64,000 bases of DNA from Flavobacterium psychrophilum (GCA_945874225.1 CAMCFT010000006.1:1-64000); one strand, 5' to 3'; shown: positions 27,347-36,107, counted from the first letter of the stretch. Notes: generated by a model not told the origin, from the letters alone. Translations and numbers: made by a program.

Positions 27347-28348
27347 TTAATCATTTAACATTTTCCAAAGTTTGTCCTTTAACTCTTGTAAACCTTGTTG
27401 TGCTACAGAAGAGATAAACATATAAGGAATGTCTTTGAACTCTTTATCTAATTCTACTTTCAATTCTGCTTTGAGCTCATCATCCAGCATATCACATTTT
27501 GAAATGACTAACAAACGTTCTTTATCCAGCATTTCGGGATTGTATTTTGTCAATTCATTTACCAGAATATCATATTCACCCTTGATATCTGGTGTATCAA
27601 CCGGAACTAAAAATAGCAAGGTTGAATTTCTTTCAATATGACGCAAGAAATAATGTCCAAGACCTTTTCCTTCGGCCGCACCTTCGATAATTCCTGGAAT
27701 ATCGGCAATTACAAACGATTGAAAATCCCTGTAAGCCACAATCCCTAGATTTGGTTTTAAAGTCGTAAAGGGATAATCGGCAATTTTTGGTTTGGCAGAA
27801 GTCAAAACCGACAATAAAGTCGATTTTCCAGCATTTGGAAAACCTACCAATCCTACGTCAGCCAAGACTTTTAGTTCCAAGATAACATCCATTTCAACTC
27901 CAGGCAAACCCGGTTGTGAATATCTTGGCGTTTGATTTGTCGAGCTTCTAAAATGCCAGTTTCCCAATCCTCCTTTTCCTCCACGTGAAAGGATTTGCTT
28001 TTCGCCATCCTCAGTAATTTCGAATAAAACCTCGCCAGTTTCTTTGTCTTTTACAACTGTTCCTAATGGAACTTCGATAAATTTGTCGTCTCCATCAGCA
28101 CCTGTACTTCTGTCTCCACCACCATCTCCACCATGACCGGCTTTGATGTGACGGGCAAATTTCAGGTGAAATAAGGTCCAAAGCCCTTTGTTTCCCACTA
28201 AATATACGTGTCCACCGCGACCACCATCACCACCATCAGGACCGCCCTTTTCGATAAATTTTTCTCTATGTAAATGCGTAGATCCTTTTCCTCCTTTTCC
28301 GGAAGAAACATATATTTTTACGTAATCTACAAAATTCCCTTCTGTCAT
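27347..28348 (-). CDS. obg: Obg-family GTPase (ObgE/CgtA)
   Basis: Obg is an essential GTPase that associates with the 50S subunit and acts in ribosome assembly and stress responses. It has 333 residues. The glycine-rich Obg fold covers residues 1-160 ([50 protein letters not shown]). The G domain has the P-loop [14 protein letters not shown] (about 167), switch [14 protein letters not shown]3 [16 protein letters not shown] and G4 SKCD. There is no C-terminal extension, as in most Bacteroidota. It is the last gene before the terminator at 27290-27326. Confidence 0.96.
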   Translation of the reverse strand: MTEGNFVDYVKIYVSSGKGGKGSTHLHREKFIEKGGPDGGDGGRGGHVYLVGNKGLWTLFHLKFARHIKAGHGGDGGGDRSTGADGDDKFIEVPLGTVVKDKETGEVLFEITEDGEKQILSRGGKGGLGNWHFRSSTNQTPRYSQPGLPGVEMDVILELKVLADVGLVGFPNAGKSTLLSVLTSAKPKIADYPFTTLKPNLGIVAYRDFQSFVIADIPGIIEGAAEGKGLGHYFLRHIERNSTLLFLVPVDTPDIKGEYDILVNELTKYNPEMLDKERLLVISKCDMLDDELKAELKVELDKEFKDIPYMFISSVAQQGLQELKDKLWKMLND

Positions 28349-28360
28349 TTTTTTAAGTAT

Positions 28361-28430
28361 TCAGTGGTCAGTGGTCAGTATTTTAGTGGTCAGCGTGTTA
28401 CTGAAAACTAAAAACTGAATACTGAACACT
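28361..28430. repeat. AGTGGTC and ACTGAA-type repeat block
   Basis: CAGTGGT-type units occur three times at 28361-28393, followed at 28400-28430 by ACTGAAAACTAAAAACTGAA and TACTGAACACT. The second part matches a block at 42979-43010 with the same ACTGAATACTG and CTGAACACT strings. It fills the spacer between the CNNM/HlyC gene and obg. Confidence 0.75.
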
Positions 28431-28431
28431 A

Positions 28432-29703
28432 TTATTTTATGGCTCTCACCATCACTTTATCAATCTTCACGCCATCCATATCAATGACTTCCAACTCAAA
28501 TTTTTGCCAAATCAACTTCTCTCCTTCTTTTGGAATATGAGAAAGTTCAGTCATTATTAATCCGCTCACAGTGGTCACTTCGTAGTCACTGATTAGTTCA
28601 TCCAATTCAAAATTAGTCAAGAAATCGTGTAAGGAATAATGACCGTCAACTAACCAAGTTCCATCTTCTCTTTCAATCATTTGGAAATCATCCTTGTAAA
28701 AATCGGATGCATTTCCCACCAAGGCTTCCAGAATGTCGTTCAAAGTAATTATTCCCTGAAAAACGCCGTATTCATCTGAAACAAAAGCGTAGTGAATACC
28801 TGATTTTTTGAACTGTTCTAATGCTTTATAAGCCGTAGTTTGCTCCATCATAAAAGGCGCTTCGGTCATAATTTCGGGCAAATTGAAATTGTCTTTGTCA
28901 ATATTAGCAAAAATGCTTTTCAAATTTACAACCCCAACTATATCATCGTGATTTTCTTCAAAAACGGGATAAATTGAATGCAATTCTTTAAGCATAAACT
29001 CTTTAACTTGACTTTTATCCGAATGCAGTGGCAATAACACCACTGATTTTCTATGTGTCATCAAGGAATTTATTTTTCTGTCTCCAATGTGGAAAACGCG
29101 CTCAACAATATCTTGCTCTATTTCCTGTACTTCGCCGCCTTCAGTTCCTTCTTTGATGATGGCTTTGATTTCTTCTTCGGTTACTTTACCGTCAGCAGTG
29201 GGTTTTATTTGCAAAACTTTCAACAAAAATTCAGTTGAATGAGTTAACAACCAAATAAAAGGAGCGGTAATTATTGAAACTATTTTCATTGGCCATGCAA
29301 CGGCTTTGGCAATGGATTCCGGATGGTTTAACCCAATTCTTTTAGGTAATAATTCCCCTAAAACCAAAGAAAAGAATGTCAAAATTACCACCACAATTCC
29401 CACTGCAATTGAAGGAGCAAATGGTTTTAGTATTTCGAATCCTGCTATAAAGTCCTGAACATCGTGTGTAATTTTGTCTCCAGAATAAATACCGGTAAGA
29501 ATTCCTATAAGTGTTATTCCTATTTGAACTGTCGATAAAAATTTGTTTGGAGAATTAGCCAAGTCCAATGCGATTTGGGCATTTTTATTTCCCTTTTTTG
29601 CAGCTGTTTCCAATCGGTTTTTTCGTGCCGAAATCAATGCAATTTCAGACATAGAGAAAACTCCGTTGAGGATGATTAAAAAAAGAATTATTAGAATTTC
29701 CAA
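28432..29703 (-). CDS. CNNM/HlyC-CorC family membrane protein with CBS domains
   Basis: This is a 423-residue integral membrane protein. An N-terminal DUF21/CNNM domain with about four helices (MEILIILFLIILNGVFSMSE, ALISARKNRLETAAKKG) is followed by a CBS pair (residues about 205-335; SLMTHRKSVVLLPLHSD, then HYAFVSDEYGVFQGIITLND). A C-terminal CorC_HlyC domain carries GTWLVDGHYSLHDF. Relatives are called hemolysins for historical reasons and are now linked to Mg2+ or other cation export. It starts 26 nt after the repeat element at 29729-29878 and precedes obg. The cation is not readable from the sequence. Confidence 0.9.
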   Translation of the reverse strand: MEILIILFLIILNGVFSMSEIALISARKNRLETAAKKGNKNAQIALDLANSPNKFLSTVQIGITLIGILTGIYSGDKITHDVQDFIAGFEILKPFAPSIAVGIVVVILTFFSLVLGELLPKRIGLNHPESIAKAVAWPMKIVSIITAPFIWLLTHSTEFLLKVLQIKPTADGKVTEEEIKAIIKEGTEGGEVQEIEQDIVERVFHIGDRKINSLMTHRKSVVLLPLHSDKSQVKEFMLKELHSIYPVFEENHDDIVGVVNLKSIFANIDKDNFNLPEIMTEAPFMMEQTTAYKALEQFKKSGIHYAFVSDEYGVFQGIITLNDILEALVGNASDFYKDDFQMIEREDGTWLVDGHYSLHDFLTNFELDELISDYEVTTVSGLIMTELSHIPKEGEKLIWQKFELEVIDMDGVKIDKVMVRAIK

Positions 29704-29728
29704 AGTGTATTTTTATTGTTAAAACTGC

Positions 29729-29878
29729 TTTCTAGCCCAGATGTAAGCGAAAAGCCCGCAGTTTCAAAAACTTATTTTTCCTGACATAAAAGAGCGACCA
29801 GAGGAAGCTCCTTTTATGGTTTTGGAAAAATTGTTTTTGAAGCGAGGACTTGTTGCGTTCAGCTGGAAATAGCTTCTA
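29729..29878 (-). repeat. Conserved-end intergenic element, copy 1
   Basis: On the minus strand it begins TAGAAGCTATTTCCAGCTGA and ends ACATCTGGGCTAGAAAG. Inside is an imperfect hairpin: CATAAAAGGAGC pairs with GCTCTTTTATG. The element at 33070-33191 has matching ends (GAGCTATTTCCCGCT and ATCGGGGCTAAAAA) in the same orientation relative to its genes. Its first three bases are the TAG stop of adk. It fills the adk-HlyC spacer. Confidence 0.75.
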
Positions 29879-30448
29879 TAAATTATTAATAATAGTGCTT
29901 AATCGCTCTGTTATCTCTGCTATAGAACCAATTCCATTTATTGGATAAAATTTATTTTGTGCTTTGTAATACTCCATTAAAGGAGCTGTTTTTTCGTTAT
30001 ATTCTTGATAACGGTGTCTGATTTTTTCTTCATCCTGATCGTCAGATCGGCCTGAAGTTTTTCCTCTTTCAAGTACGCGATGAATTAGAATTTCGTCATC
30101 AGCTTCGAGTGCAATTGTAGCGGCAACTTTCCATTTTTTACTAGCTAAAAACTTATCTAATTCTTCAGCTTGAGCCAAAGTTCTTGGAAAACCATCATAC
30201 AAAAAACCATGTGCATCAAGATTATTATCTACTGATTCTTCGAGCATTTTGATAGTCAATGCATCAGGGACTAAATCGCCTTTGTCCATATAACTTTTGG
30301 CCAATTTACCTAATTCAGTTTCGTTTTTGATATTAAATCTAAAAATATCGCCCGTTGAAAGATGTACTAAATTGTATCTTTCTTTCAAAAATTCTGCCTG
30401 AGTTCCTTTTCCTGCGCCCGGTTTACCGAATAAAACAATGTTAATCAT
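29876..30448 (-). CDS. adk: Adenylate kinase
   Basis: Adk interconverts AMP, ADP and ATP. It has 190 residues, the short form lacking the long zinc-binding LID. The P-loop GKPGAGKGTQAEFL is at residues 8-21, the AMP-binding part HLSTGDIFR is near residue 29, FLYDGFPRTLAQAEEL near 81, and the short LID with RGKTSGRSDD near 127. It lies 42 nt after hpt. Its stop codon is formed by the first bases of the repeat element at 29729-29878. Confidence 0.97.
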   Translation of the reverse strand: MINIVLFGKPGAGKGTQAEFLKERYNLVHLSTGDIFRFNIKNETELGKLAKSYMDKGDLVPDALTIKMLEESVDNNLDAHGFLYDGFPRTLAQAEELDKFLASKKWKVAATIALEADDEILIHRVLERGKTSGRSDDQDEEKIRHRYQEYNEKTAPLMEYYKAQNKFYPINGIGSIAEITERLSTIINNL

Positions 30449-30490
30449 AAGTTTGTTAGTGTATTGTGTGTTGGTTTGTGTTATTGTTTA

Positions 30491-31021
30491 TTATTCTTTT
30501 AATTGATATACTTCTGGTAAATTTCTGCCTAATCCATCGTAGTCTAATCCGTAACCAACGATAAATTTATTTGGAATTCTAATCCCAACATAGTCTATTT
30601 TAACCTCATGTTTGAAAGCTTCTGGTTTAAAAAACAGTGTTGCAATCTTAAAATGTTTTACGTTTTGTTTTTTGAACAGTTCTTTTAAGGCTACCAAAGT
30701 ATTTCCTGTATCAACAATATCTTCAATAACAACAACGGTTCTTCCAGTTAAATCCTGATCTAAACCAATTAATTGCTTTACGTCATTTGTTGAAGTAGTA
30801 CCTTCATAAGAAGCCATTTTTATAAAACTCACTTCGCAAGGCGACTTATAATGTTTCATAAAATCAGAAACTACCATAAAAGCGCCATTCAAAACACCAA
30901 TGAATAAAGGCGTTTCATCAGCAAAATCATCTTCTACTAATGCAGCTATTTTTGCAATGGCAAAGTCTATTTCTTGTGCAGAAATAAACGGAACAAATTG
31001 TTTATCGTGTAATTGTATCAC
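30491..31021 (-). CDS. hpt: Hypoxanthine phosphoribosyltransferase
   Basis: This purine-salvage enzyme makes IMP or GMP from the free base and PRPP. The PRPP motif VVIEDIVDTGNTLVALKEL is intact, and the flexible loop FIKMASYEGTTSTNDVKQL and dimer region FADETPLFIGVLNGAFM are typical. The start is taken as the GTG at 31021, giving 176 residues beginning (M)IQLHDKQFVPFISAQEI. An upstream ATG at 31120 would add 33 residues of unusual sequence, but the promoter box at 31045-31052 lies inside that extension, so a transcript from it could not encode them. It is the first gene of hpt-adk. Confidence 0.93.
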   Translation of the reverse strand: MIQLHDKQFVPFISAQEIDFAIAKIAALVEDDFADETPLFIGVLNGAFMVVSDFMKHYKSPCEVSFIKMASYEGTTSTNDVKQLIGLDQDLTGRTVVVIEDIVDTGNTLVALKELFKKQNVKHFKIATLFFKPEAFKHEVKIDYVGIRIPNKFIVGYGLDYDGLGRNLPEVYQLKE

Positions 31022-31044
31022 TTTTTCGTTTTTTAAATAATTTG

Positions 31045-31052
31045 CAAAGATA
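31045..31052 (-). promoter_or_regulatory. Promoter -7 box of hpt-adk
   Basis: On the minus strand TATCTTTG matches TAnnTTTG exactly and lies 23 nt before the GTG start at 31021. It fixes the hpt start downstream of the longer open frame. Confidence 0.75.
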
Positions 31053-31223
31053 CTGAATTCTAAACGTTTAAAAAAACTGATTTTTGACTTTAAAATAAAT
31101 TTTAACTTATTAATAAACAATACTAAATATCAAGTAATTAATTCCTTTTCAATTCTTCTATTCTTAAATCAAGTAAATTGTGAAGAAAATAAAATAGCAT
31201 TTTCCTATTTAATCATTATAAAG

Positions 31224-31231
31224 TATCTTTG
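31224..31231 (+). promoter_or_regulatory. Promoter -7 box of purK-purE
   Basis: TATCTTTG matches TAnnTTTG, 73 nt before the purK ATG. The resulting leader of about 65 nt contains ACGCAATGACACGAGCGAAG, which resembles the dispersed CGCAATGAC repeats at 41457 and 51271. No known purine riboswitch fold was recognised. Confidence 0.65.
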
Positions 31232-31304
31232 CTCTCAATAAACAACAACGCAATGACACGAGCGAAGCGACTGCATTTGACCGTTAAAAAAATAACTACA
31301 ACAA

Positions 31305-32471
31305 ATGAATTATTTTTCGTCCAATTTTAAATTGGGAATTCTCGGTGGTGGACAACTCGGCAAAATGCTGTTATTCGACACCCGAAAATTCGATATTCAA
31401 ACCTATGTTCTTGATCCAAGCGAGGAAGCGCCTTGCAAAATCGCTTGCAATAAATTTTTCCAAGGAGATTTAATGGATTTTGAAACCGTTTATAACTTTG
31501 GGAAACAAGTAGATGTTTTGACTTTCGAAATTGAATTGGTCAACCTCGAAGCTTTGGAAAAATTGGAAAACGAAGGCTTAAAAGTTTATCCTTCTCCAAA
31601 AACCCTGAAACTCATTCAAAACAAAGGAATTCAAAAAGCCTTTTACATTAATAATACCATTCCAACAGCTCCTTCTAAAACATTCAAAAATTTAAATAAT
31701 TTGGTTGTTGATATTGTCGAGTCAAAATTAGAAATGCCATTTGTGTGGAAATGCACCGAATTTGGTTATGACGGAAACGGCGTGAAAATCATTCGAACGC
31801 TGCAAGATGTTGAGAATTTGCCTAATGTAGAATGCATTGCCGAAGAAATGGTCGAATTCAAAAATGAATTGGCCGTTATTGTTTGTCGCAGTGCTTCTGG
31901 CGAAATCAAAACCTATCCGGTGGTCGAAATGGAATTCCATCCTGAAGCTAACCAAGTAGAATATGTGATTTGCCCAGCAAGGATTGACGATAAAGTAGCT
32001 ATGAAAGCAAGAGCAATTGCACTCGATGTTTCCGAAAAATTCAACCACGTAGGTCTTTTGGCAGTCGAAATGTTTCAAACTTTTGATGATGAAATCTTGG
32101 TAAACGAAGTTGCTCCTCGCCCACATAATTCGGGTCATTATAGTATAGAAGCCAGTTATACTTCGCAATTCGAAAATCACTTGCGAGCCATTCTTGATTT
32201 GCCTCTTGGAAACACTGATAGCAAAGTTGCCGGAATTATGGTAAATTTGGTTGGTGAAGATGGCTTTTCAGGCGATGTCATTTATGAAAATATTGAAAAA
32301 ATATTAGGGTGGGATGGTGTAACACCTCACATCTACGGAAAAAAGCAAACACGTCCTTTCCGAAAAATGGGACACGTAACAATTGTGAACGAAGACATCA
32401 ACAAAGCGAGAAAAATTGCTGAGGATGTAAAGAATACTATAAGAGTGATAAGCGATAAATTGAATAATTAA
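31305..32471 (+). CDS. purK: N5-carboxyaminoimidazole ribonucleotide synthase
   Basis: PurK uses ATP and bicarbonate to convert AIR into N5-CAIR in de novo purine synthesis. It has 388 residues. An ATP-grasp fold is seen: LGILGGGQLGKMLLFDTRKF at the start, PFVWKCTEFGYDGNGVKI in the ATP-binding part, and EVAPRPHNSGHYSIEAS near residue 270, the conserved catalytic stretch. Its partner purE follows on the same strand after 90 nt, containing a perfect 16-bp tandem repeat. Confidence 0.96.
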   Translation: MNYFSSNFKLGILGGGQLGKMLLFDTRKFDIQTYVLDPSEEAPCKIACNKFFQGDLMDFETVYNFGKQVDVLTFEIELVNLEALEKLENEGLKVYPSPKTLKLIQNKGIQKAFYINNTIPTAPSKTFKNLNNLVVDIVESKLEMPFVWKCTEFGYDGNGVKIIRTLQDVENLPNVECIAEEMVEFKNELAVIVCRSASGEIKTYPVVEMEFHPEANQVEYVICPARIDDKVAMKARAIALDVSEKFNHVGLLAVEMFQTFDDEILVNEVAPRPHNSGHYSIEASYTSQFENHLRAILDLPLGNTDSKVAGIMVNLVGEDGFSGDVIYENIEKILGWDGVTPHIYGKKQTRPFRKMGHVTIVNEDINKARKIAEDVKNTIRVISDKLNN

Positions 32472-32518
32472 AAGATTTAATGATTTAAAAATTGTGATCT
32501 GCAAAAAGTGTTTGACAA

Positions 32519-32550
32519 TTTTTCAATCTTTAAATTTTTCAATCTTTAAA
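32519..32550. repeat. Perfect 16-bp tandem duplication in the purK-purE spacer
   Basis: TTTTTCAATCTTTAAA occurs at 32519-32534 and again, unchanged, at 32535-32550. The second copy ends 11 bases before the purE ATG. Confidence 0.95.
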
Positions 32551-32561
32551 TAAAAAAGAAA

Positions 32562-33044
32562 ATGAAAGTAGCCGTAATAATGGGAAGCATATCCGATATG
32601 CCCATAATGCAAGAAGCAATCGACATCTTGAATGGATTTGATATAGAAGTGGAAGTTGATATCGTTTCGGCACACAGAACACCCGAAAAACTATTCGATT
32701 TCAGCAAAAACGCACACACTCGTGGCATTTCAGTAATTATTGCCGGCGCTGGTGGCGCAGCTCACTTGCCAGGAATGGTCGCTTCAATGTCGCCACTTCC
32801 AGTGATTGGCGTTCCTGTAAAATCAAGCAATTCTATTGATGGTTGGGATAGTGTTTTGTCGATTTTGCAAATGCCGGGCGGAGTTCCTGTCGCAACTGTT
32901 GCACTAAACGGAGCAAAAAATGCTGGAATTCTAGCCGCCCAAATCATTGGAACTTCTGACAAATGTGTTTTAGACAAAATCATACTTTATAAAGAAGGTT
33001 TGAAAGACACGGTCAATAAATCTTCTGAAAATTTAAAAAAATAA
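32562..33044 (+). CDS. purE: N5-CAIR mutase
   Basis: PurE class I moves the carboxylate of N5-CAIR to C4, giving CAIR. It has 160 residues. The conserved substrate-site strings are present: VIMGSISDMPIMQEA (about residue 5), EVDIVSAHRTPEKLFDF (about 31), VIIAGAGGAAHLPGMVAS (about 60) and MPGGVPVATVALNGAKNAG (about 106). The pairing with PurK confirms the bacterial two-step route. A repeat element at 33070-33191 separates it from the next gene. Confidence 0.97.
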   Translation: MKVAVIMGSISDMPIMQEAIDILNGFDIEVEVDIVSAHRTPEKLFDFSKNAHTRGISVIIAGAGGAAHLPGMVASMSPLPVIGVPVKSSNSIDGWDSVLSILQMPGGVPVATVALNGAKNAGILAAQIIGTSDKCVLDKIILYKEGLKDTVNKSSENLKK

Positions 33045-33069
33045 TTCAAAATAACCTGATTTCTTTTCA

Positions 33070-33191
33070 GGAGCTATTTCCCGCTATTCGTTACAATCCA
33101 CGCAAAAAAAGCGTGGGATTTCCACTGCAAACGAAGTTCACTGAACTCCGATGAAAATGAAAATAAAGTGAAGTAATCGGGGCTAAAAAAC
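33070..33191 (+). repeat. Conserved-end intergenic element, copy 2
   Basis: It begins GGAGCTATTTCCCGCTATTC and ends AATCGGGGCTAAAAAAC, matching the ends of copy 1 at 29729-29878. Inner hairpins are AATCCACGC paired with GCGTGGGATT (one bulge) and GTTCACTGAAC. It starts 25 nt after the purE stop and ends 6 nt before the M3 peptidase start, so it carries the whole upstream region of that gene. Confidence 0.75.
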
Positions 33192-33197
33192 AAAACA

Positions 33198-35246
33198 ATG
33201 AGCATCTTAACACACCATTTCAATACGAAATATAACACTGCTCCTTTTTCTAAAATCAAAAACGAAGACTTTCTTCCTGCTTTTAAAAAAGGAATCGAAT
33301 TGGCAAAAGCCGAAATTGACGGAATTGTAAATAATCCTATTCAGCCTACTTTCGAAAATACGATTGAAGCCTTAGCTTTTAGTGGTGATATTTTAGACCG
33401 AATTTCAAGTATATTTTTCAACCTGAATTCGGCAGAAACCAGTGACGAAATGCAAAAAATAGCACAGGAAGTTTCTCCATTATTATCCGAATTTGGAAAT
33501 GATATTCGATTAAATCCAGAATTATTCGCGAGAGTAAAAACTGTTTACGAACAAAGAGAACACTTGAACCTCAACCCGGAACAAACGACTCTTTTAGAAA
33601 AAAAATATAAAAGTTTTGCCAGAAACGGCGCTAATTTATCGGAAGATAAAAAGAACCAATTGCGCGAAATAGATAAAGAATTATCGAAATTGAGTTTGCA
33701 GTTTGGCGAAAATGTTTTGGCAGAAACCCACGCTTTCGAATTGCATATTACAGACGAAAATGATTTAGCCGGTTTGCCCGAAGGAACTCGTGAAGCGGCT
33801 CGTTCTTTGGCGAAAAGCCAAGAAAAAGAAGGTTGGATTTTCACCTTGGATCATCCCAGTTACATTCCGTTTGTGACTTATGCTGACAACCGCGAATTGC
33901 GCAAGAAAATGGCGATTGCCTTTGGCGCCAGAGCTTTTCAAAACAACGAATTCGACAATCAGGAAATTGTACTTAAAATTGCAAAACTTCGTTTCGACAG
34001 AGCGCAGGTTTTGGGTTACAAAACCCATTCTCATTTTGTTCTCGAAGAACGAATGGCTGAAACTCCAGAGAAAGTGATTTCATTTTCAAACGATTTATTG
34101 GCCAAAGCCAAACCCGCAGCACAAAAAGAATTTGCTCAATTAGCCGCTTTCGCCAAGGAATTGGACGGAATCGAGCAACTCGAAAAATGGGATGGCGCTT
34201 ATTATTCAGAGAAATTGAAACAAAAATTGTTCAGTTTGGATGATGAAATATTGAAACCGTATTTCCAATTAGAGAAAGTTTTGGAAGGAGCTTTCACGGT
34301 CGCACAAAAACTATACGGAATCACTTTCGAAGAAATTTTTGAGATAGATAAATACCACGAAGATGTAAAAACCTATGAAGTAAAAGATGAAGACGGCCAA
34401 TTAGTTGCGATTTTCTATGCCGATTTTTTTCCAAGAAAAGGCAAACGAAACGGCGCTTGGATGACATCTTTCAAATCACAATACATCAAAAAAGGAATCA
34501 ACGAAAGACCACACATTTCGAACGTTTGTAATTTCACACCACCAATTGTCTCTTCCGAGAAATCGGAAGCCAAACCATCACTTTTGACATTTAACGAAGT
34601 GACCACTTTATTTCACGAATTTGGTCACGCTTTGCACGGAATGTTGGCCAATACAACGTATCCAAGTTTATCCGGAACATCGGTTTATTGGGATTTTGTA
34701 GAGTTGCCAAGCCAGATTATGGAAAACTGGTGTTACGAACCGGAAGCCTTGGCTTTGTTTGCTTATCACTATGAAACAGGCGAAATGATTCCTATGGAAT
34801 TAGTCAACAAAATCAAGGAAAGCGCCAGTTTTCAGGAAGGAATCGCAACAATGCGCCAGTTGAGTTTTGGATTATTGGATATGGGCTGGCACGGACAAGA
34901 TCCTACGAATATTACTGACATTAAAGCTTTCGAAACTGAGCAATTTGCAGCGACACAATTATATCCTGACGTGAAAGAAAACGCAATGAGTACTGCTTTT
35001 TCTCATATTTTTCAAGGTGGTTATTCTTCTGGATATTATAGTTACAAATGGGCGGAAGTTTTGGATGCAGACGCTTTTGAATATTTCCAGGAAAAAGGAA
35101 TTTTCAACAAAGAAGTGGCTACAAAATTCAAGGAAAACGTGCTTTCAAAAGGCGGAACCGAACATCCAATGATATTGTACAAACGTTTTAGAGGGCAAGA
35201 ACCAAAACCGGAAGCGCTGTTGAGAAGAGCTGGATTAGCCCCCTAA
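33198..35246 (+). CDS. M3-family oligopeptidase/dipeptidyl carboxypeptidase
   Basis: This is a cytoplasmic or periplasmic zinc peptidase of the oligopeptidase A/Dcp group that degrades short peptides. It has 682 residues. The zinc motif is H473-EFG-H477 within TLFHEFGHALHGML. Further conserved strings are SGTSVYWDFVELPSQIMENW and FSHIFQGGYSSGYYSYKWAE. No signal peptide is seen, which favours a cytoplasmic enzyme. Its last residues are RRAGLAP, where Ala-Pro and the stop come from palindromic repeat copy C (GCC CCC TAA). It follows purE on the same strand but is separated by a repeat element. Confidence 0.94.
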   Translation: MSILTHHFNTKYNTAPFSKIKNEDFLPAFKKGIELAKAEIDGIVNNPIQPTFENTIEALAFSGDILDRISSIFFNLNSAETSDEMQKIAQEVSPLLSEFGNDIRLNPELFARVKTVYEQREHLNLNPEQTTLLEKKYKSFARNGANLSEDKKNQLREIDKELSKLSLQFGENVLAETHAFELHITDENDLAGLPEGTREAARSLAKSQEKEGWIFTLDHPSYIPFVTYADNRELRKKMAIAFGARAFQNNEFDNQEIVLKIAKLRFDRAQVLGYKTHSHFVLEERMAETPEKVISFSNDLLAKAKPAAQKEFAQLAAFAKELDGIEQLEKWDGAYYSEKLKQKLFSLDDEILKPYFQLEKVLEGAFTVAQKLYGITFEEIFEIDKYHEDVKTYEVKDEDGQLVAIFYADFFPRKGKRNGAWMTSFKSQYIKKGINERPHISNVCNFTPPIVSSEKSEAKPSLLTFNEVTTLFHEFGHALHGMLANTTYPSLSGTSVYWDFVELPSQIMENWCYEPEALALFAYHYETGEMIPMELVNKIKESASFQEGIATMRQLSFGLLDMGWHGQDPTNITDIKAFETEQFAATQLYPDVKENAMSTAFSHIFQGGYSSGYYSYKWAEVLDADAFEYFQEKGIFNKEVATKFKENVLSKGGTEHPMILYKRFRGQEPKPEALLRRAGLAP

Positions 35247-35260
35247 CCCCAAAGGGGAAA
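35237..35260 (+). repeat. GC-rich palindromic repeat, copy C, at the M3 peptidase stop
   Basis: AGCCCCCTAACCCCAAAGGG continues GAAA. It shares the core AGCCCCCTAACCCC with copies A and B near 22.1 kb. It gives the last codons and TAA stop of the M3 gene and lies just before a separate terminator. Confidence 0.85.
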
Positions 35261-35264
35261 ATGG

Positions 35265-35293
35265 AACCGAAATAGAAATGTTTCGGTTTTTTT
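35265..35293 (+). terminator. Terminator of the M3 peptidase gene
   Basis: AACCGAAA (35265-35272) pairs with TTTCGGTT (35281-35288) across 8 bases, followed by a T-run that overlaps the end of the convergent membrane-protein gene. Confidence 0.85.
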
Positions 35294-36107
35294 ATTGAAA
35301 TAAAACCAACATCAACAACCATAAAATCGGAATACTTTCTACCCAAAAAGAAGTGTAATATTTTGAACGTTTTTCATTGGCTAAAAGCAGAAATAAAGAA
35401 ATAATACTCACTAAAATAAGATTAACAATAAGCTGTTTTTGATCGAAATTAGTTTTCAAAAATTCAAGAAAATAAAACGGAATTAAAAGCAGCATTCCAA
35501 CAATTTTAGTCCGCTTCACTCCTATTTGCTGTGGAACGGTTTGCAAATGCGGATCGTCATTCGCCAAATCGATGATTTCGAAAATGAGAATCAATGCGAA
35601 AATAAGTAGAAATCGTTGCACACATTTGAGATAAAAATCAGAAGTAATATCAATTTCAGCGTTCAACACAGGCAAAACGACCGTCACGCCAACCCAACAC
35701 AAAGCCACAATATAAATTTTTAGTCCAGCCCAATTTCGGGCATTTTTTCTGTTTGGGAAAAAAGGCAGCGTATATAATAATGTCAAAACCAAAACAGCAA
35801 ACGAGATAATTTGGGTGATTCGTTGCAATTGAAAAAAATAAAACCCAACTACTAACAAAGACAAAAAACTCAGAACTGAAATTACTTTTAGCTCTTTGCG
35901 CATTTGTGCTTTTTTGGCTCTAGCCAAGGCTTCATATTTTACAAAATTATAGCCAACAATTGTACCGAAAAAAGCAAAATAAGCTATTGTTTCATCTTGG
36001 AAAATTTGAAACATTTGTTGAGTCATACGAACCAGTGCATAACAAGACAAAGCCACGTGAATACTGCCATCAATATAAAAATTGAATATTTGCTTATAAA
36101 TCCTCAT
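35292..36107 (-). CDS. Membrane protein, probably UbiA-like
   Basis: This is a 271-residue protein with about eight to nine transmembrane segments. The sequence IFEIIDLANDDPHLQTVPQQ followed by IGVKRTKIVGMLL resembles the second aspartate-rich region and following lysine/arginine of UbiA prenyltransferases. The first DxxxD motif is not evident; the corresponding area reads GTIVGYNFVKYEALARAKKA. It may be a divergent or inactive member. No lipid-quinone genes are adjacent. It faces the M3 gene and is divergent from gcvP. Confidence 0.65.
   Translation of the reverse strand: MRIYKQIFNFYIDGSIHVALSCYALVRMTQQMFQIFQDETIAYFAFFGTIVGYNFVKYEALARAKKAQMRKELKVISVLSFLSLLVVGFYFFQLQRITQIISFAVLVLTLLYTLPFFPNRKNARNWAGLKIYIVALCWVGVTVVLPVLNAEIDITSDFYLKCVQRFLLIFALILIFEIIDLANDDPHLQTVPQQIGVKRTKIVGMLLLIPFYFLEFLKTNFDQKQLIVNLILVSIISLFLLLANEKRSKYYTSFWVESIPILWLLMLVLFQ

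Noticed and set aside
31728-32180. 150-codon open frame antisense to purK
   Set aside because: Histidine/phenylalanine-rich composition typical of a mirrored AT-rich gene; purK is complete and conserved across it.
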